From: Rhabdornis inornatus
Lineage: Eukaryota > Chordata > Aves > Passeriformes > Rhabdornithidae
Assembly (NCBI GenBank): GCA_013397075.1
Contig: VWZS01008816.1
Coordinates: 2,182,642 to 2,246,641 of the forward strand
Reading direction: 5' to 3'
Length of the DNA stretch: 64,000 bases
In this document: piece after piece, positions 11,357-23,841 of the stretch
Layout: each line of letters starts with the position of its first letter
Position numbering within the stretch: position 1 is the first letter of the stretch
Notes under the pieces: model-generated
What the model was told of the DNA's origin: nothing
The model's input: only the letters and a program-made list of their open reading frames with translations
Database searches by the model: none
Program-made: the position numbers and the translations under genes

Positions 11357-13370
11357 GAAAATGCAACAGTATGAAAACAAAAATATCGATACTAAGTTAC
11401 CAGACTTTTCAATTAACTGCCTCTTGTAATTCAGGATACCAGTATTAAATGTATTATGCCCTCAACCAAAAGGGATCGTGATTAAATTCAGATTGTTAAA
11501 TTTTTTTCTTTGCATATTCTCTGCAGAGTAAATTCTACCAAACAGTAAAAAATGATCTCTCAAAATAAAAATATCAAAGACAGATGCTTGATGAGGCTGT
11601 TTGAAATCAAACAAGGAGTCAGGGATGAAAAGGTCAGCTGCCTTGTCTGTTTTTAAATGTCTCAAGAAAGAAGGATTCTGTATTATTCCTTAGGAGATAA
11701 GTACATTGTCATTCTGACCTTTTCTTATTAACTCAAACTGTAATCTTATTTTATAATCCTTTAATTATAAAACTTACAGTCAACAAGGCAATGCCATGCA
11801 TGTATAACATCCTTCTAAAGACATTAGGGATCAATGTTCCTTAATCCAGTGCCACCCCAGAGTGATTAATTATAACCATGTCTATGTTCTGTCAAGAGCC
11901 AGTGGTAGGTACACATATTTATCCTATTTATAAACTAAGTAAACTTACCAGACTGATATAGAATGAAAGGCTTCATGCAAGTTTAAGACACATTTCCCAC
12001 TGTGAGGTAATATCCCAGTGGGAAAGAAGAAAGGCTTTTCAGGATGGAAGCTCAGTATTAGCTGAGGAAACTGAGCAGTTGGCTCTTGCTCTAACAAAGA
12101 TGAATCTGCAGACTTAAGAGAAACAATTTAAAATAACCAGGCTGCCTGTTACAGTAGGACAGAAAAGATTAAACTTCAGAAGGAAACGTTCTCTTGAAGT
12201 TCTAAAAGAATTCTCAGGGGGACTGGTAGCATGAACTAACATGTTTCATTAAACAAGAGTAAGCTGAGCCAATCCTAGAAATCAGAAAAGTTAACTGAGG
12301 GCAAATTGCAAGTGTTATTACTCAACAAATCTGGTAGAAGCAGTCTGCTGGAAAAAGACTGAGGTGTCCAAGTAAGCTGCAACAAATGGGAGCTAAGGTT
12401 TAAGGTTTGCACACATACTGCACTATGGTTCTTTTAAGAATCTGCGCCAACATGGAAATGTGTTCCAAAGACAAGCTATTATCAGGAAACTACTACAGTT
12501 AAGTGGAGATCATTCTCAAAATGCAACTGATCAGAAGAACAATAAAAACAGATGTGAAATTGTAGCATTAATCCCAGGAGGAGATCTCAGTTTGCATGAG
12601 TCACAGTAATAGTGAAATGTGACTATGAGAGGATTTCACATTAAAATTCTTTCATGCTCAGGCTTTCCATGAGTCTGAACAGTGCAAGCAGTAGGATGGA
12701 GGGGCAATGAAATAAACTGTTCTAATATAGTCAATTCAATAGCTTTATGAAACCTTCTAAGAAAACAGGTCACAACTAATTTTGGAAAAGTTGAAGTCTA
12801 TTGACTTGTTCACCAAAATTGTGGTCAGAGTCTTAATTACAAAAAATATCTTTCTTCAAACACAAACTAGTCCATCCACTTGACAAAGGCTGTAAAAGTC
12901 CCCTGGAAACTAAGGTGCTCACACACTTCATATCATACTATTTCTAGCACTTCAAGTGTCATAGTACACATACTCTATGCTGTCATTTTAATATCAGTTT
13001 ATATAACAGTTATCAGTTAGAGGATATTTGAAGAGCAGGAGCCATCTCTGTTTGTATCACAGAGTAGTGCAAACATTTTCAAGTGGGTTCATTTAAGCAC
13101 GTAGTACAAGCAATAGCATCAGGGGATTTTTACACTATTAATAACTATTCACACAAACAATTCCCCACCTGAAACAAAACCAGTCATTTAGACTAGAAAA
13201 ATAAAAATTAAAATTGTGAAACTATATTTGAAATCTTAAGTGTTTTAAGAGAAATTAAGCATTCTTATTTGTCTATTCATATTTCTGTGAGCACTTTCAA
13301 AATATCACTTTCAGTTAGTAAATCCAATCTTTAAACAATTTTCCTTTTAGCATCTTGTTGCCTTTTTCCA
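11357..13370. other. 2-kb spacer between inverted LTR arms
   Basis: The spacer is AT-rich, has stops in all frames, and shows no retroviral protein motif. It therefore looks like host DNA instead of the inside of a single provirus. The homology between the arms stops at the same LTR end on both sides of it. Confidence 0.5.
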
Positions 13371-13895
13371 ACCTGGAAATGAAACTTGAGATAATTTTAG
13401 TAAGGAGATAATATAAGAGTGGATCTTCAATTATTTGAAGGCCTTCAGGAGCAGTTATGGAAAGATATCCACAAAAGCCCACTCCACCCCCTCTGGACCT
13501 CCCAGGGGTGAATGTAATTTTATAGGTTTTAGGAAATTAGCATACTTGATAAAAAGCACCAATTTAGGAGCACAAGCAGTGATGCAATTCCCCCCTCAGG
13601 TCAAGCCTCTTCTCTGGAGCCCCCCTCAGCACTGGCTGTACTTTGTCCAGGAGAATGTATCTGGAAGAGTTGTTCTTGTCCTTAGTTCCCAGGAAGAACT
13701 AAGATAGCTCTGGGGCCTTGTACCCTCCATGGCTTGGAGCTCTGGAATTTGTTTTGTCTTTCTGCCTAGGGAAATGCCATGGAAAAGTACTGGGAAAACT
13801 AGCTACCAATACAATAGGTGACAGAGTTACAAATATGTGTGTGAAGAATACAGAGAATATATAAAAGAAAAAAGGGCAAAAACCAAATAGCAACA
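13371..13895 (-). mobile_element. LTR-type sequence, right arm of an inverted pair
   Basis: This is the reverse complement of the 10850-11356 block with only scattered substitutions and a few short indels. A minus-strand TATAAAATT box falls at 13516-13524. Long stretches, such as the segment over 13600-13720, agree almost base for base with the left arm. The 90-codon plus-strand frame at 13435-13707 is antisense to the LTR and is not a gene. Confidence 0.75.
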
Positions 13896-16800
13896 GTCTC
13901 TATCCTGAATCTTAAATCTAGAAATTAATGACTCACTCAAAATATTGCTATGTCCACCATGGTAAAGGTTAGCATGCTCCCATTGTCTGAGTCAAGAGAA
14001 TTTGAAAATAATCACCACACTCTTTTCCTCCTCTCTTGGCAACTATTCAAGGTCACTCTTATAAAGCTGCATGAGAATTTGGCTTGGCACCATAGAGTCA
14101 ATTGAAGATTCTGGCCAGTTGCTTTATCTAATTGGGAGATTTCCCAAAATGTTGGGATGTTTTATCAAAATTATTAAGCCACATATCATTGGCACTTCAA
14201 AAATTAATCTTTGACTTTTAAGGTTATGAATGAAAGACTGGGGTTTCTTTGACTGCCAATATGCATATACAACTGAGTTGTAATGAGCTCAGTTCCTTCC
14301 TTAAGCAAGACAGGGATTTAAATAAAATTTACCTTTATAAGATTGTCCATTCAAATTTCACCTTGATGTTTCTTATGTATGTATGTCTAAAGAAATACAA
14401 CAAAAGACAGAAACCCTTATGAAGAGAATTAAAGAAGATATACTATTCTTCATCAGCTGAGAACTTAATGTGCCATTTTAGTGCTAAATTTTACATGTGA
14501 ATAACAAAAGCTGCAGTTTATGAAATGGGAACCTCAGCACCTTAGGGACTTGCTGTCTTCTCATTACTAAGGGACATGGTGATGAAGACAGGAAGTTTTA
14601 GCAAGCAAATGGACAAATTAAAACATCAGCAGCCGGCAATCATCTGACTGAGACAGATGGACAACAGAAAGACAGGGTCTTGAAATTCAGCTGAAATAAG
14701 GCTGGGTTTTGACAGGCCAAGCTCCTTTTTTTTGTGTTGCACACCATGTGTATTCTTGAATTATAAGCGGTATACTTTCTTATGAGTTATACATAGTAGT
14801 GTAAACACATGTTGAAAACAATTCCTTTAACAGTTCTAATACTGGCAGGGGGAATAACTACGAAGTGCCATATGAACAATACATATATAGGGACAACATG
14901 AATGGCCATTCAGATTGTGTCTGATTTTGATGATATAAAATATAACTTAGACAAGACACAGATATACAATGCAAGACCATTGGGATTAGATTAATATTTT
15001 TGTTCCAAGTGCTCGTGGATTTAAGTAAGTCACCTCATTTCTTCATGATTCGGGTGGTCCTGGATAAAAGGGTTTATAATTCTGTCTCTTTTCATGAAGA
15101 CCTTTGAAATAAATCAGATGTAGAAAACCTCTACATTCTATAACTTAAAGGCTTTTTGATTCCATGATTTTGATCACTTCCCTGACCTTCTAGCAAACCA
15201 GAATATTCTGCAGCAAGAAGCTGCATAGTTTCATAAACATGTTGTAAAGAAACATTTATTTTGTTTGATATGTATGTTTCTCCTTATTTTTCTCAGGTTC
15301 ACTTACTCTCATATTCAAAAACACAGTGGATGGACTTTTTTTTTTTTACAAGATACATAGGTGGAGGCACAGTATCTCCAAATGTGAAGCAGATGCTCAG
15401 TACGAAAATCTCTTTTGCATCAGGATGGAAGCAGATTATTTCAATAAATGCATGAGAAATTTGCTGCCACTGAAGTCTTGTCTCATGGATCTCAGCTGGG
15501 CTCTGCTGCATAAGAACATAACTCCAAGTTTTCTGAGACCTACTGAAACTATCATAATGAGAAATAACACTTCTTACATATTTTTAACAGCAAACTACTT
15601 ACTGTGAGTTGCTAATTCATGAGATTAGTTGAGTCCCAAGTAAGATTTCATTTGCTTAGGTGAAACCATGGGTACAAACTATCCAACATCCAGCTTTTTT
15701 TCCTCCTGCCCCACTGCACCTCACACACCCAGCATCTGAAAGCTTATTCCTTATATCACATAACCTCCACCCACAAGAGACTTCAGTCTTCCCTTTCATA
15801 CACTCTCAGATTTGTATACTTGTGGCCTCCAAAGCTAAAGATCGTCAAACTGGACTCCACCAAGAAGATTAGTTTTTTCCTCTGACTCAGAGCAAATTTG
15901 TACTGAAGCAAATCTAGAAATTCATTTAACATTGCAATTACTGTAATTTCAGGAATGTGCACATTATGGAATAAGGCTATAGTTCTGGACTTAGATTTAG
16001 ACTTCTGTGCAATCTGACCTTTGCCAATATATTATGTGTCAAATAAACCTCAAGGTCATAATTTTGAAGAGAGATTGGGTATGATTGCAAAATTGTCTAC
16101 TACACCCATTTCTAGAAGTGTCCTTGTAAAATAACCAAACAACTATGCTCTTTTCATCCTATTTTTTTTTCTTTTTTTTATGACATGAATGATGATGTGT
16201 CAGTAAGAGAAGGGATGGGTACCTGATTTAAATTGATTTACTGCAATTTACACAGGATGTAAAAAATAAAATACATGATAATTTTTGACCTAGCAATATC
16301 AGATAAAAATCCAAAGATATCAGGAGTGTGACTGATATTTTAGTTTCAGTGTCTACACTGCAGACAGCTGCCCAAACTACTTTTTAAGACAAATTTATAT
16401 GTTCAGTCACATAACCAAGTAAACATCCCCAACCCACCCACCTCCCCAACAGATTAATTATTCTGAAATTAAATATATATGCAGATCCTATAAACAAAGT
16501 CCAGACATTTCAGATGTGAAAATCTATGCAACACCTCACTAAAGTTCCTGCATCCTACTTCGAAGGGAAACATGACAAAACTAACCCTAAAATAACCTTG
16601 ATGTCCCCAAGAACAATTACAGTTTGAAGTAAAGTCAATTGGAAAAACAGGATACCAACAGCAAAATTTTTTTGTGTTGCTGGTAGAGAACTACAGATTG
16701 AAATTATAATTTCCTGTGCTGAATACACTGGTAATATTATTCTTCATTCTTCCCTAGCTTCCAAAAGTAGAGTCCTTGTGTAGGCAAAGTGTACCTCTGA

Positions 16801-16959
16801 TGCCTCAGACTCTACAAACCTACTGATATTATGGTTGATTTACTCACAGCCTAAGAGTGCACAGTCCTTAGTACAGGTTGGTGCCAATAATCAATGACAA
16901 TATTTGCCACGTCTCCTAACTTGCAAAGTTAACTCTGCTCCATTGCAGTCAGTAGCATT
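13896..16959. other. Unannotated interval
   Basis: AT-rich sequence with T runs at 15339-15348 and 16163-16179. No gene or transposable element was recognised. Frames at 15261-15607 share one region in three frames and show no protein signature. Confidence 0.4.
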
Positions 16960-17450
16960 TACTGCATCAAGGGCACTTAGTGATCTGCTGTTTCAAGCCT
17001 CTGCCCCAACCCTTCCCTTGCTGGTAACAAGGAAGCCTTTGTACTGTGTCACACTCCTCTCTCCCTTGCTCTATATAACCTAGAGTGGAAGCTCCAGACA
17101 GTCACACTGCTGGACCCTCCGTGCCAAAAGCCCAGCCTCAGGGTTTTGGTTCCTGATGTACAATCCCTGTACTCAGCTCAGTCCTGAGAGCACTTTTAAC
17201 AGCAGAACAGACATCCTCCCTTGCTCTTTTTCATTCCTTGTCTTCCTTACAGCTGTATCTGGCTTTCTGCCCTTTCACAGAAAAACCTGCCAAAGACACC
17301 AAACAGCTCGACTCAGAAAGGTCACAACAGGGAACTGGAAACAGAGATCTCTGATCTCTTTGGACTATGACCAGAGCCTGAAACTTTATTGCAGCAACCC
17401 TGGGTCTTTTACATGGTTTGCACTACTTCTCAGTTGACTTGAGGGCTGCC
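16960..17450 (+). promoter_or_regulatory. Possible promoter- or LTR-like block with TATA box
   Basis: This 0.5-kb block is GC-richer than its flanks. It contains CTCTATATAACC (about 17070-17081) preceded by pyrimidine-rich text and followed by a G/C-richer stretch. That arrangement fits either a TATA promoter or an unrecognised LTR. A 93-codon frame (17156-17437) follows it but has no motif I know. There is no second copy in this window to help define ends. Confidence 0.2.
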
Positions 17451-18052
17451 ACTTCTCTCTCTTGCTCTGATTTCTAACACTGTCAGCACCATATCTGACT
17501 CCTCTCCATACCAATGTTTGCCCAATTGGACTTGCATTCTGACAGCAAGACCAAAGCAGAAGCTGTTTCTACATTTTCCTCAGGTTTTCAATAAACCACA
17601 CACACAAACAAACATTAAATCATATTGATGTTTTTAACAATCCTGTTTCTACACACAATGACATTCATCACACTGTTGTATGTGTAAGTGATCCTAATAA
17701 TTCTCAGTTGAACTGGAACCCAACAAAAATATGGTAGAATGAATCAAATAAATCCTAGTAAAGTGATATAAATTACCAATTATAATTTACAATTTGTATG
17801 CAGTAAACAAGGAAAATTAATACTTATTTATCAAATTTGATTAGATGCCTCATAGCTGCAATTAAAGGTAAGTGTTTTGGATTTTAAATTTGTACTCTTG
17901 TTAATTTTAAGAATCAAGAAGGATATAAGTTGGCCCGTGAACTTTGAATATTCTCCAGGGTTTTCATGAAGATAGGAAATTTTGAGATTGTGGATTAGAT
18001 CACCTCCCCCATCTATCTGTTTCACAGTAAATGTATAGGAATCATAATAATT
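17451..18052. other. Unannotated interval
   Basis: AT-rich, nothing recognised. Confidence 0.4.
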
Positions 18053-18617
18053 TTTCGTGAATTAAGCCCAGCATGCAGCTCAGCCCCACACAGCCACTCA
18101 CTGATTCTCCTACAGTGAGATTGGAGAGAAGGGGAAGGATAGCAATGAGAAAAATTTATGGATTAAGACAGAGACACTTTAGTAGGGAAAGCAAAAGCCA
18201 TGCACAAACACAGTGAAATGAGGTACTCATTCATCACTTCCCATTGGCAGGTAGGTGTTCAGGTATCCCGAGGAACATCAGGCTTCATCAAGCTTAGCAG
18301 TCCCTTGGGCAGTCTAACACCATCAGTCAGAATGTCCCCCAGCTGCATGTGCTGACCGTGATGTCATATAGCATGGAATATCCCTTGGGTCATTTGAGCT
18401 AAGCTGTCCCAGCTGTGTCCCCTTCTAAGGGGACAGAATGGCCTTGTGCACCCACAGCCTGCTTGCTGGTGGGCTGGTGGGATAAGAAGGAAAGCACTCC
18501 AGCAATGCCTAAAATTTCCCTGTATTGCCAAACTTCTTTGGTCACAAATCCTAAAGACAGAACTGTATGAGCTGCTATGAAAAACATTTACTCTTATCAC
18601 AGCCATAAACCAGCAGA
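18053..18617 (-). mobile_element. Solo LTR, same ERVL-like family as 5757-6342
   Basis: Block-by-block agreement with the LTR at 5757-6342 over its whole length. It has matching ends on the plus strand: TTTCGTGAATTAAGCCC at the left, and a mutated CCAGCACA-type end near 18617. The flanking pentamers TAATT and GCATT differ, so a target duplication is decayed or the ends are slightly off. Its TATA region is degraded. It is solo, with no internal sequence. Confidence 0.82.
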
Positions 18618-19989
18618 GCATTTAACCAAATTATTTTACATAGTATTTTTCAGGACTTGCTGCAGACCTAGGCTCTTTTCAAACAGCCTCCAGAACCCTG
18701 TCTGGATACCTTTGGCATCTCATATGATGCCAAGTATCTGTAACCAGGCAATAAATAAGTTACAGGTGCTTAATCATTACAGTTTACAGCACAGCATTCT
18801 ATCCAGCTCACGTGTTTGATTCTTAAAAGCCACTCAATACATGCCTAGCATAAGTGTTTAGGAAAATCAGCATGAGTCCTATCCTACAAAAGCAACAGCC
18901 TTTTCCACACTGGAAATGTATCTTCAACAGTTTATTAGAAAAATTGCATGCACTTTACTCCTTGGTTCAAAAAGTACTAACATTTTTGCAAGTGCTTTTA
19001 ATTATGAGATTTTTGTAAACAGTGACTTTAAAAATGTAATGTGAAATTTGCCCAGCTCGATGAAAGGAATTTAAAAAAACCCTTATAGCAGTCATCAGCT
19101 TAGGTTTTTAATTGTGTAGAAAGCTTCTTTTCTACAGAGATAATTATACAAAGCTATTTTGAAAAATACTAATAAGATTGACAAGCAGCTTCAGATCTCC
19201 AACCAAATTTTGCAGTGTTCTGATGTAAGTCACATCACTGTAAAGCTCTGAACAGAACTAGAAGCCTTACTCTTTCATATTTAGTTCATCTCATCTATAT
19301 AGTGGGAAATTGATGGTGTCAACACAATGGCAATTAATGCCTTTATTCATGTTAGAACAGAAAGCAATGGAATTACTTCAGGACACCACTGAAAGTCCAG
19401 ACTAGAGAGCAAGAATCCTTAGTCATGCCAACATGTTTGCACTGTTTCTGGAATTTAATGTTACATCCACACTATTTCCCTGAACTATATGGATGAAGCA
19501 ACACACTGAACACTAATTCAGACAGCTTTATGCCATATTCAATTCTTCATGTAACAAGCCCAGGTTATCAAAACAGTGTTGATCAGCATAGCTTGGTTCA
19601 CTGGAAATACTGACTGATGCAGTGAAAAACTACAGCAGATATCACTAAACTGTTATCATTTAAAGTGACACACCATTTTGTCAGAATGTATATCTGTACA
19701 TGTAAGTGTACATACAGCTAAACTACAGATCAAAGTACAAGGGTTCCATGAACAACACTCACAGCCATGATCATAACAGCTTGTCATCAGAAGTTACCTT
19801 AAGCTCAGTCCAGAATTTATGCAAATTTCCTTGAACTAGCTGCCACGGAAACAAGAAGTTTCAGAGTGTAACAGAGAACAGCACTGGTCCCCATGCCAGG
19901 TCAACCTGCTTACACCTTAGCTATTAACACCATTCAACCATACAGAGATGTCATTCAGAGCCCAGCTCTGAAGTACACCAGCTGTGAAA
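18618..19989. other. Unannotated interval
   Basis: AT-rich single-copy-looking DNA with no recognised feature. Confidence 0.4.
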
Positions 19990-20650
19990 CAGAGTTTCAT
20001 GTCATGTAAACTTGATAAAGGTACATTTTCTCACCTTGTTCAGATTATTGATGGAAACATGAAACAGGATAGCCCCCAAGTTAAAACTCAGAGGAACCCC
20101 ACTTGCAACTGGCATCCAGGTAGAGTACACACTATTAACCCCTTCCATTCAGATTCAACCACCCAGACAGCGCTCTACCAAGCTACTAATCCAGCTGTCT
20201 ACACTGTTAACATCCCTCTCCAAATACAGAGATGCTCTGATGCTCTGATAAGCAGGGTTAAAAGCCTTTGAAGTCCTGGAAGAAGAAAACCACCATTCCC
20301 CTGCATCCATAAACACAGTTGCAAATGCTAAACTTGTAATAAAGGGTAGTCGGGTTAGTCAAGATTTATTTATCCTTAGTAAACTCATGATGACTATTAC
20401 CCACCACTTTCACACAGCCAGTATGTGCTTTATTCACACAATAGTTTTACAAGGGGTGAAGTCTGGTTGATCAGGCCCTACCTGGAGTTCCACTGACACT
20501 CCCACTCACCCTCTAATATGAGCACAACATCTGTCTGTCTGTTTCCAGTCATCAAGGGCCTCTCCTGGCTTCCATGACCAGTTGTAGATGATAGTAAACA
20601 ACCTCACAATGACACGAGGTATCTCTGTGACTTTCTCATTAATAACAGTC
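19990..20650 (-). mobile_element. Old CR1 LINE fragment, reverse-transcriptase region
   Basis: Minus-strand text near 20040-20130 corresponds to the CR1 RT segment around motif B (the GxPQGSxLGPxLFN-type block). About 130 bases further upstream in the element, near 20260, comes the motif-A-like DF-(S/K)-xF block. The order matches CR1 ORF2. A second recognisable patch lies at 20540-20640. Many substitutions and indels make this among the older copies here. It must be separate from the CR1 at 21150, because that copy's 3' end lies to the right of this 5' part. Confidence 0.7.
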
Positions 20651-21149
20651 TCAGGCCCTCTGCAGTCTCTCTGCCACACAAAAAATACGGGCTTTAAATC
20701 TATGGCAAGCAGTAAACTTTCTGTGATGCTGTGTGTGCTCAGCAGCTAGATGCTTCTGTTCCCATCAAAAGAGGATCTCCATCTTGGTGCCAATAGTCTA
20801 TCAAGGTCCAGCTCTCTCATAGATCCTCCTTAGGAGAGCTTGATCCTCTGTATGGCTATTATGGCACAGTATCCATGTCTATAAATCAGATTTCACGTAA
20901 GAGAAGCCTTTCTCTTACTCCAGAAAATCAAAAGCTTCAAGCCTGTCTCATCTTGCAGGTCTCTTTCCATAAGTCACTCAAACATAGACTCTCTATATAT
21001 AGTCTTTCTTTCACTATGAAAAGAAGATCTTCCCGATGAGGGAAGAACTTAAGCTCTTCTCTCTGTAAAGTTCCTATGAAGCCCCAGTCAACCCTGTTTT
21101 ATTCCTTTCTAATAGCACACAGCCTGCTCATCAGCCCCCCGTAATATTT
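20651..21149. other. Unannotated interval
   Basis: No confident assignment. It may include further decayed CR1 sequence, since it lies between two CR1 pieces on the same strand. Confidence 0.3.
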
Positions 21150-21930
21150 CACAGAATCATAGAATCGTTTAGGTTTGAAAAGACTTCTAAGATCATCTCA
21201 TCCTCACTCTTTCACATAGTAGAAGAGAGTGATAAGGTCTCCCCTGAGACTCCTTTGCTCCAGGGTAAACAATCTCAGCTCCTTCTGCTGGTCCTGAAGA
21301 GGCTTACCCTCTAGACTCTTCACCACTCCATTTACCTTCTCTGGACACACTCCAGCACCTCAATGTCTTTCTTGCTTTGAGGGGCCCAGAAATGAAGGAT
21401 TTGAGGTGGGGGAAAATCATTGCCCTGGTCCTACTGGCCATACAACTGCTGATAGAGNAAGATCATCTCATCCTCACTCTTTCACATAGTAGAAGAGAGT
21501 GATAAGGTCTCCCCTGAGACTCCTTTGCTCCAGGGTAAACAATCTCAGCTCCTTCTGCTGGTCCTGAAGAGGCTTACCCTCTAGACTCTTCACCACTCCA
21601 TTTACCTTCTCTGGACACACTCCAGCACCTCAATGTCTTTCTTGCTTTGAGGGGCCCAGAAATGAAGGATTTGAGGTGGGGGAAAATCATTGCCCTGGTC
21701 CTACTGGCCATACAACTGCTGATAGAGGACGGGATGTCATTGGCCTTCTTGGACAACTGGGAGCCATGCTGACTCATGTTCAGCTGGCTCTTGACCAACA
21801 CCTCCAGGGCCTTTTATTGCTGGGCACATTTCCAGCCACTCTTTCCCAAGTCTGTAGCATTTCTTGGGGTTGTTATGACCCAAGTGGGGGACAAATTTCC
21901 ACCCAGCAATGCAGCACTTTTACCACCACT
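21150..21930 (-). mobile_element. CR1 LINE 3' portion, artificially duplicated inside
   Basis: The plus-strand left end carries the CR1 3' terminus (ACAGAATCATAGAATCG from 21151). The text then runs upstream through the ORF2 C-terminal region to about 21930, which on the minus strand encodes a LN-MSQHGSQ-like block. Part of the element has an internal deletion right after the 3' end. The interval 21189-21457 is repeated as 21459-21727 across one N, so the true element is about 270 bp shorter than the coordinates suggest. Confidence 0.85.
21189..21727. repeat. Exact 269-bp duplication around a single N (assembly artefact)
   Basis: Bases 21189-21457 and 21459-21727 are identical by direct reading, with N at 21458 between them. 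Identical copies in an otherwise decayed CR1, meeting at an N, point to overlapping contig ends joined without merging. A biological tandem duplication is unlikely. Confidence 0.9.
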
Positions 21931-22223
21931 CATTTCCTGTAAGTGAGACCACTGTGGTCCACAAGCAGTCCTAGCTGATCCAGATCCAGAGCCATCTTCT
22001 CATGACCCTCATCTAGGTCAGAGTCCCTGATATGCCCAGGTATCATCCCCAGACAGGAGACCATGCCCTCTGGAGCATCACCACCTGAACTCCCACATAG
22101 CCTCCAGATGTTGCTGCCTGTTGTCTCTGGGTGTTCATACCATCATACCAGCCAGGTTGAGACCGTCCACCTGCCATGCACTGTAGACTCGTTCTATACA
22201 GCAACCCAACAATCAAAAAGCAG
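21931..22223. other. Unclassified, possibly repeat-derived
   Basis: Moderately GC-rich text between a CR1 and a simple repeat. It resembles transposable-element DNA in composition, but I could not place it in a family. Confidence 0.25.
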
Positions 22224-22457
22224 ACCAAAAAACAAAAACAAAAACAAAAACAAAAACAAAAACAAAAACAAAAACAAAAACAAACCAAAAAAAAAAACCA
22301 AAAAAACCCAAAACAAACAAAGAAACAAAACAAAACAAAAAAAAACCAAAAAACCAAACAAAACAAAAAAACCCCACCAAAACAAACAAACAAACAAACA
22401 AACAAACAAACAAACAAACAAACAAAAAACCAACAAAAAAAAACACAAAAAAAACAA
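22224..22457. repeat. A/C-only simple repeat: (CAAAAA)n and (CAAA)n
   Basis: From 22224 to 22457 the plus strand is A and C only, apart from one G at 22322. It holds about ten CAAAAA hexamers (about 22235-22280), an irregular A/C part, then (CAAA)n at about 22380-22427. All six large frames here (Lys/Asn/Gln-rich or Phe/Cys/Val-rich) are translations of this repeat and are not genes. Confidence 0.95.
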
Positions 22458-22504
22458 GGATTCACCAATTATGAAGGAGATAACATCAATAAGGGATAAA
22501 AATC

Positions 22505-22665
22505 TGGAAAGTCCAAGTGCTGGATTTGCACCTAGGATGGAGAAACACTGTACATAATTACAGACTTGGAAGGGAATGTTTGGAGTGCAGCCCTGCAGAA
22601 AGGGATCTGGGGATGCAGCAGCAGCTCAGTGTGAGTCAGCAGTGTCAGTCCAGAAGGAAATTGTC
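22505..22665 (+). mobile_element. CR1 LINE fragment, ORF2 interior
   Basis: Plus-strand sequence matches the CR1 ORF2 region downstream of the reverse-transcriptase core: a CAAGTGCTGGATTTGCACCT block, then CAGAAAGGGATCTGGGG, then GAGTCAGCAGTGT. The last block recurs in the CR1 at 62787-63512 (GAGTCAGCAGTGCTCTGTC near 62871). It is truncated at both ends and opposite in strand to the CR1 at 21150. Confidence 0.8.
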
Positions 22666-23247
22666 ATAAGATAAACCACCACAGGGGGAACTTAAGATAA
22701 TTACATCTCTTCGCCCACCTCACATTTACTATTAAATAAAATCCGTGTTATTGACTTAGGCATACGGTCTTCTCATTTGCACCTTAATTCAGGCAAAGGC
22801 ATCTCTCACTAATCTGGTCATAACACACAGGAAGCATCCTACCTTTTCTAAAGCAATTGTCAGTTTTTTTTTCAGTCAGCACCTGGAGTAAGTTAGAATT
22901 CAATCAAATTTTCTGAATTCAAGTGTCTTGAGGCAACAGTTTACTGTTTGACCTACTTTCTTCAGAATAGTTCAGATACACATTCTGCATTCACAGGAAC
23001 ATTTTCAGTCCACTAGTGTCAAGATATTGAATATTGCCTAAGGTCTCGGTTGAGCTCTGACCTTTCTAATTATTCATTCAAAAATGATGCATCAAAATCT
23101 ATAGCAAAGGTCTACTAAGGCAGACCCACAGGAAATCCAATCCATTTCTCTCTGGAAGGCCTTAATGAGAGCTGTCAGCTGGAACTGTAGATGCCACTGG
23201 AATGTATGAAGCTTATGTGCCATTCACAACTGAAATATAAATCCAGT
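22666..23247. other. Unannotated interval
   Basis: AT-rich, nothing recognised. Confidence 0.4.
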
Positions 23248-23841
23248 TGTGCTGGTTTTGGTATGGGTAGAGTTAATTTTCTTCACAATAGCTAGTACAG
23301 GTCTGTGTTTTGGATTTGTGCTGGGAACAAGATTGATAATGCTCATATTTTCCATATTGTTAAGAAGTGCTTGCACAGAATCTTTTCTGCTTCTTGCATT
23401 GCCCTGACAGGAAGGAGGCCAGGGGTGCACAGGAATTTGGGAGGGGATAAATCTTGGACACCTGAACAAAACTGACCCAAGGGATATTCCACACGATATG
23501 GTATCCTGCTCAGCATATAAATATGGGAGAAGAAGAGGGAAAGGGGGACTTTTGAAGTGATGGCTTTTGTCTTCCCAAGTCATTGTTAAATATCATGGAG
23601 CCCTGAAAGCTTTCCTGGGGATGGCTGAACACTTCGCTGCCCATGGTCAGTTGTGAAGGAATTCTTTCTTTTTCTTTGTTTGCTTTATTTGTGTGTGTGG
23701 CTTTTGCTTTACTTATCAAATTATCATTACCTGAACCCACAAATTCTCTCCCTTTTACCCTCTTGATACTTTTCTGCATTCAGCTGAGGGGGAAGAAACG
23801 TCTGTGTCAAGTTTCATTGCTAGCTGGGTTTAAAACACACA
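23248..23841 (+). mobile_element. Solo LTR (ERVL-like), plus strand
   Basis: It begins TGTGCTGGTTTTGG at 23248 and ends AAAACACACA at 23841. It aligns in reverse with the LTRs at 5757-6342 and 18053-18617. A TATA box TATAAATAT lies at 23516-23524, and a pyrimidine-rich 3' part follows. Flanks CCAGT and ATAAC do not match, so the target duplication is not visible. There is no coding interior. Confidence 0.85.

Noticed and set aside
21189..21727. Biological tandem duplication
   Set aside because: Exact identity and the single N at the junction are better explained by an unmerged contig overlap.
22224..22457. Possible CRISPR-like or satellite array
   Set aside because: Units are 4 and 6 bp without spacers, so this is a microsatellite.
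22043..22557. Several overlapping frames of 77-164 codons on both strands
   Set aside because: They are translations of the A/C simple repeat and have only Lys/Asn/Gln/Thr or Phe/Cys/Val/Leu content. Frames on both strands and in several phases are equally open.
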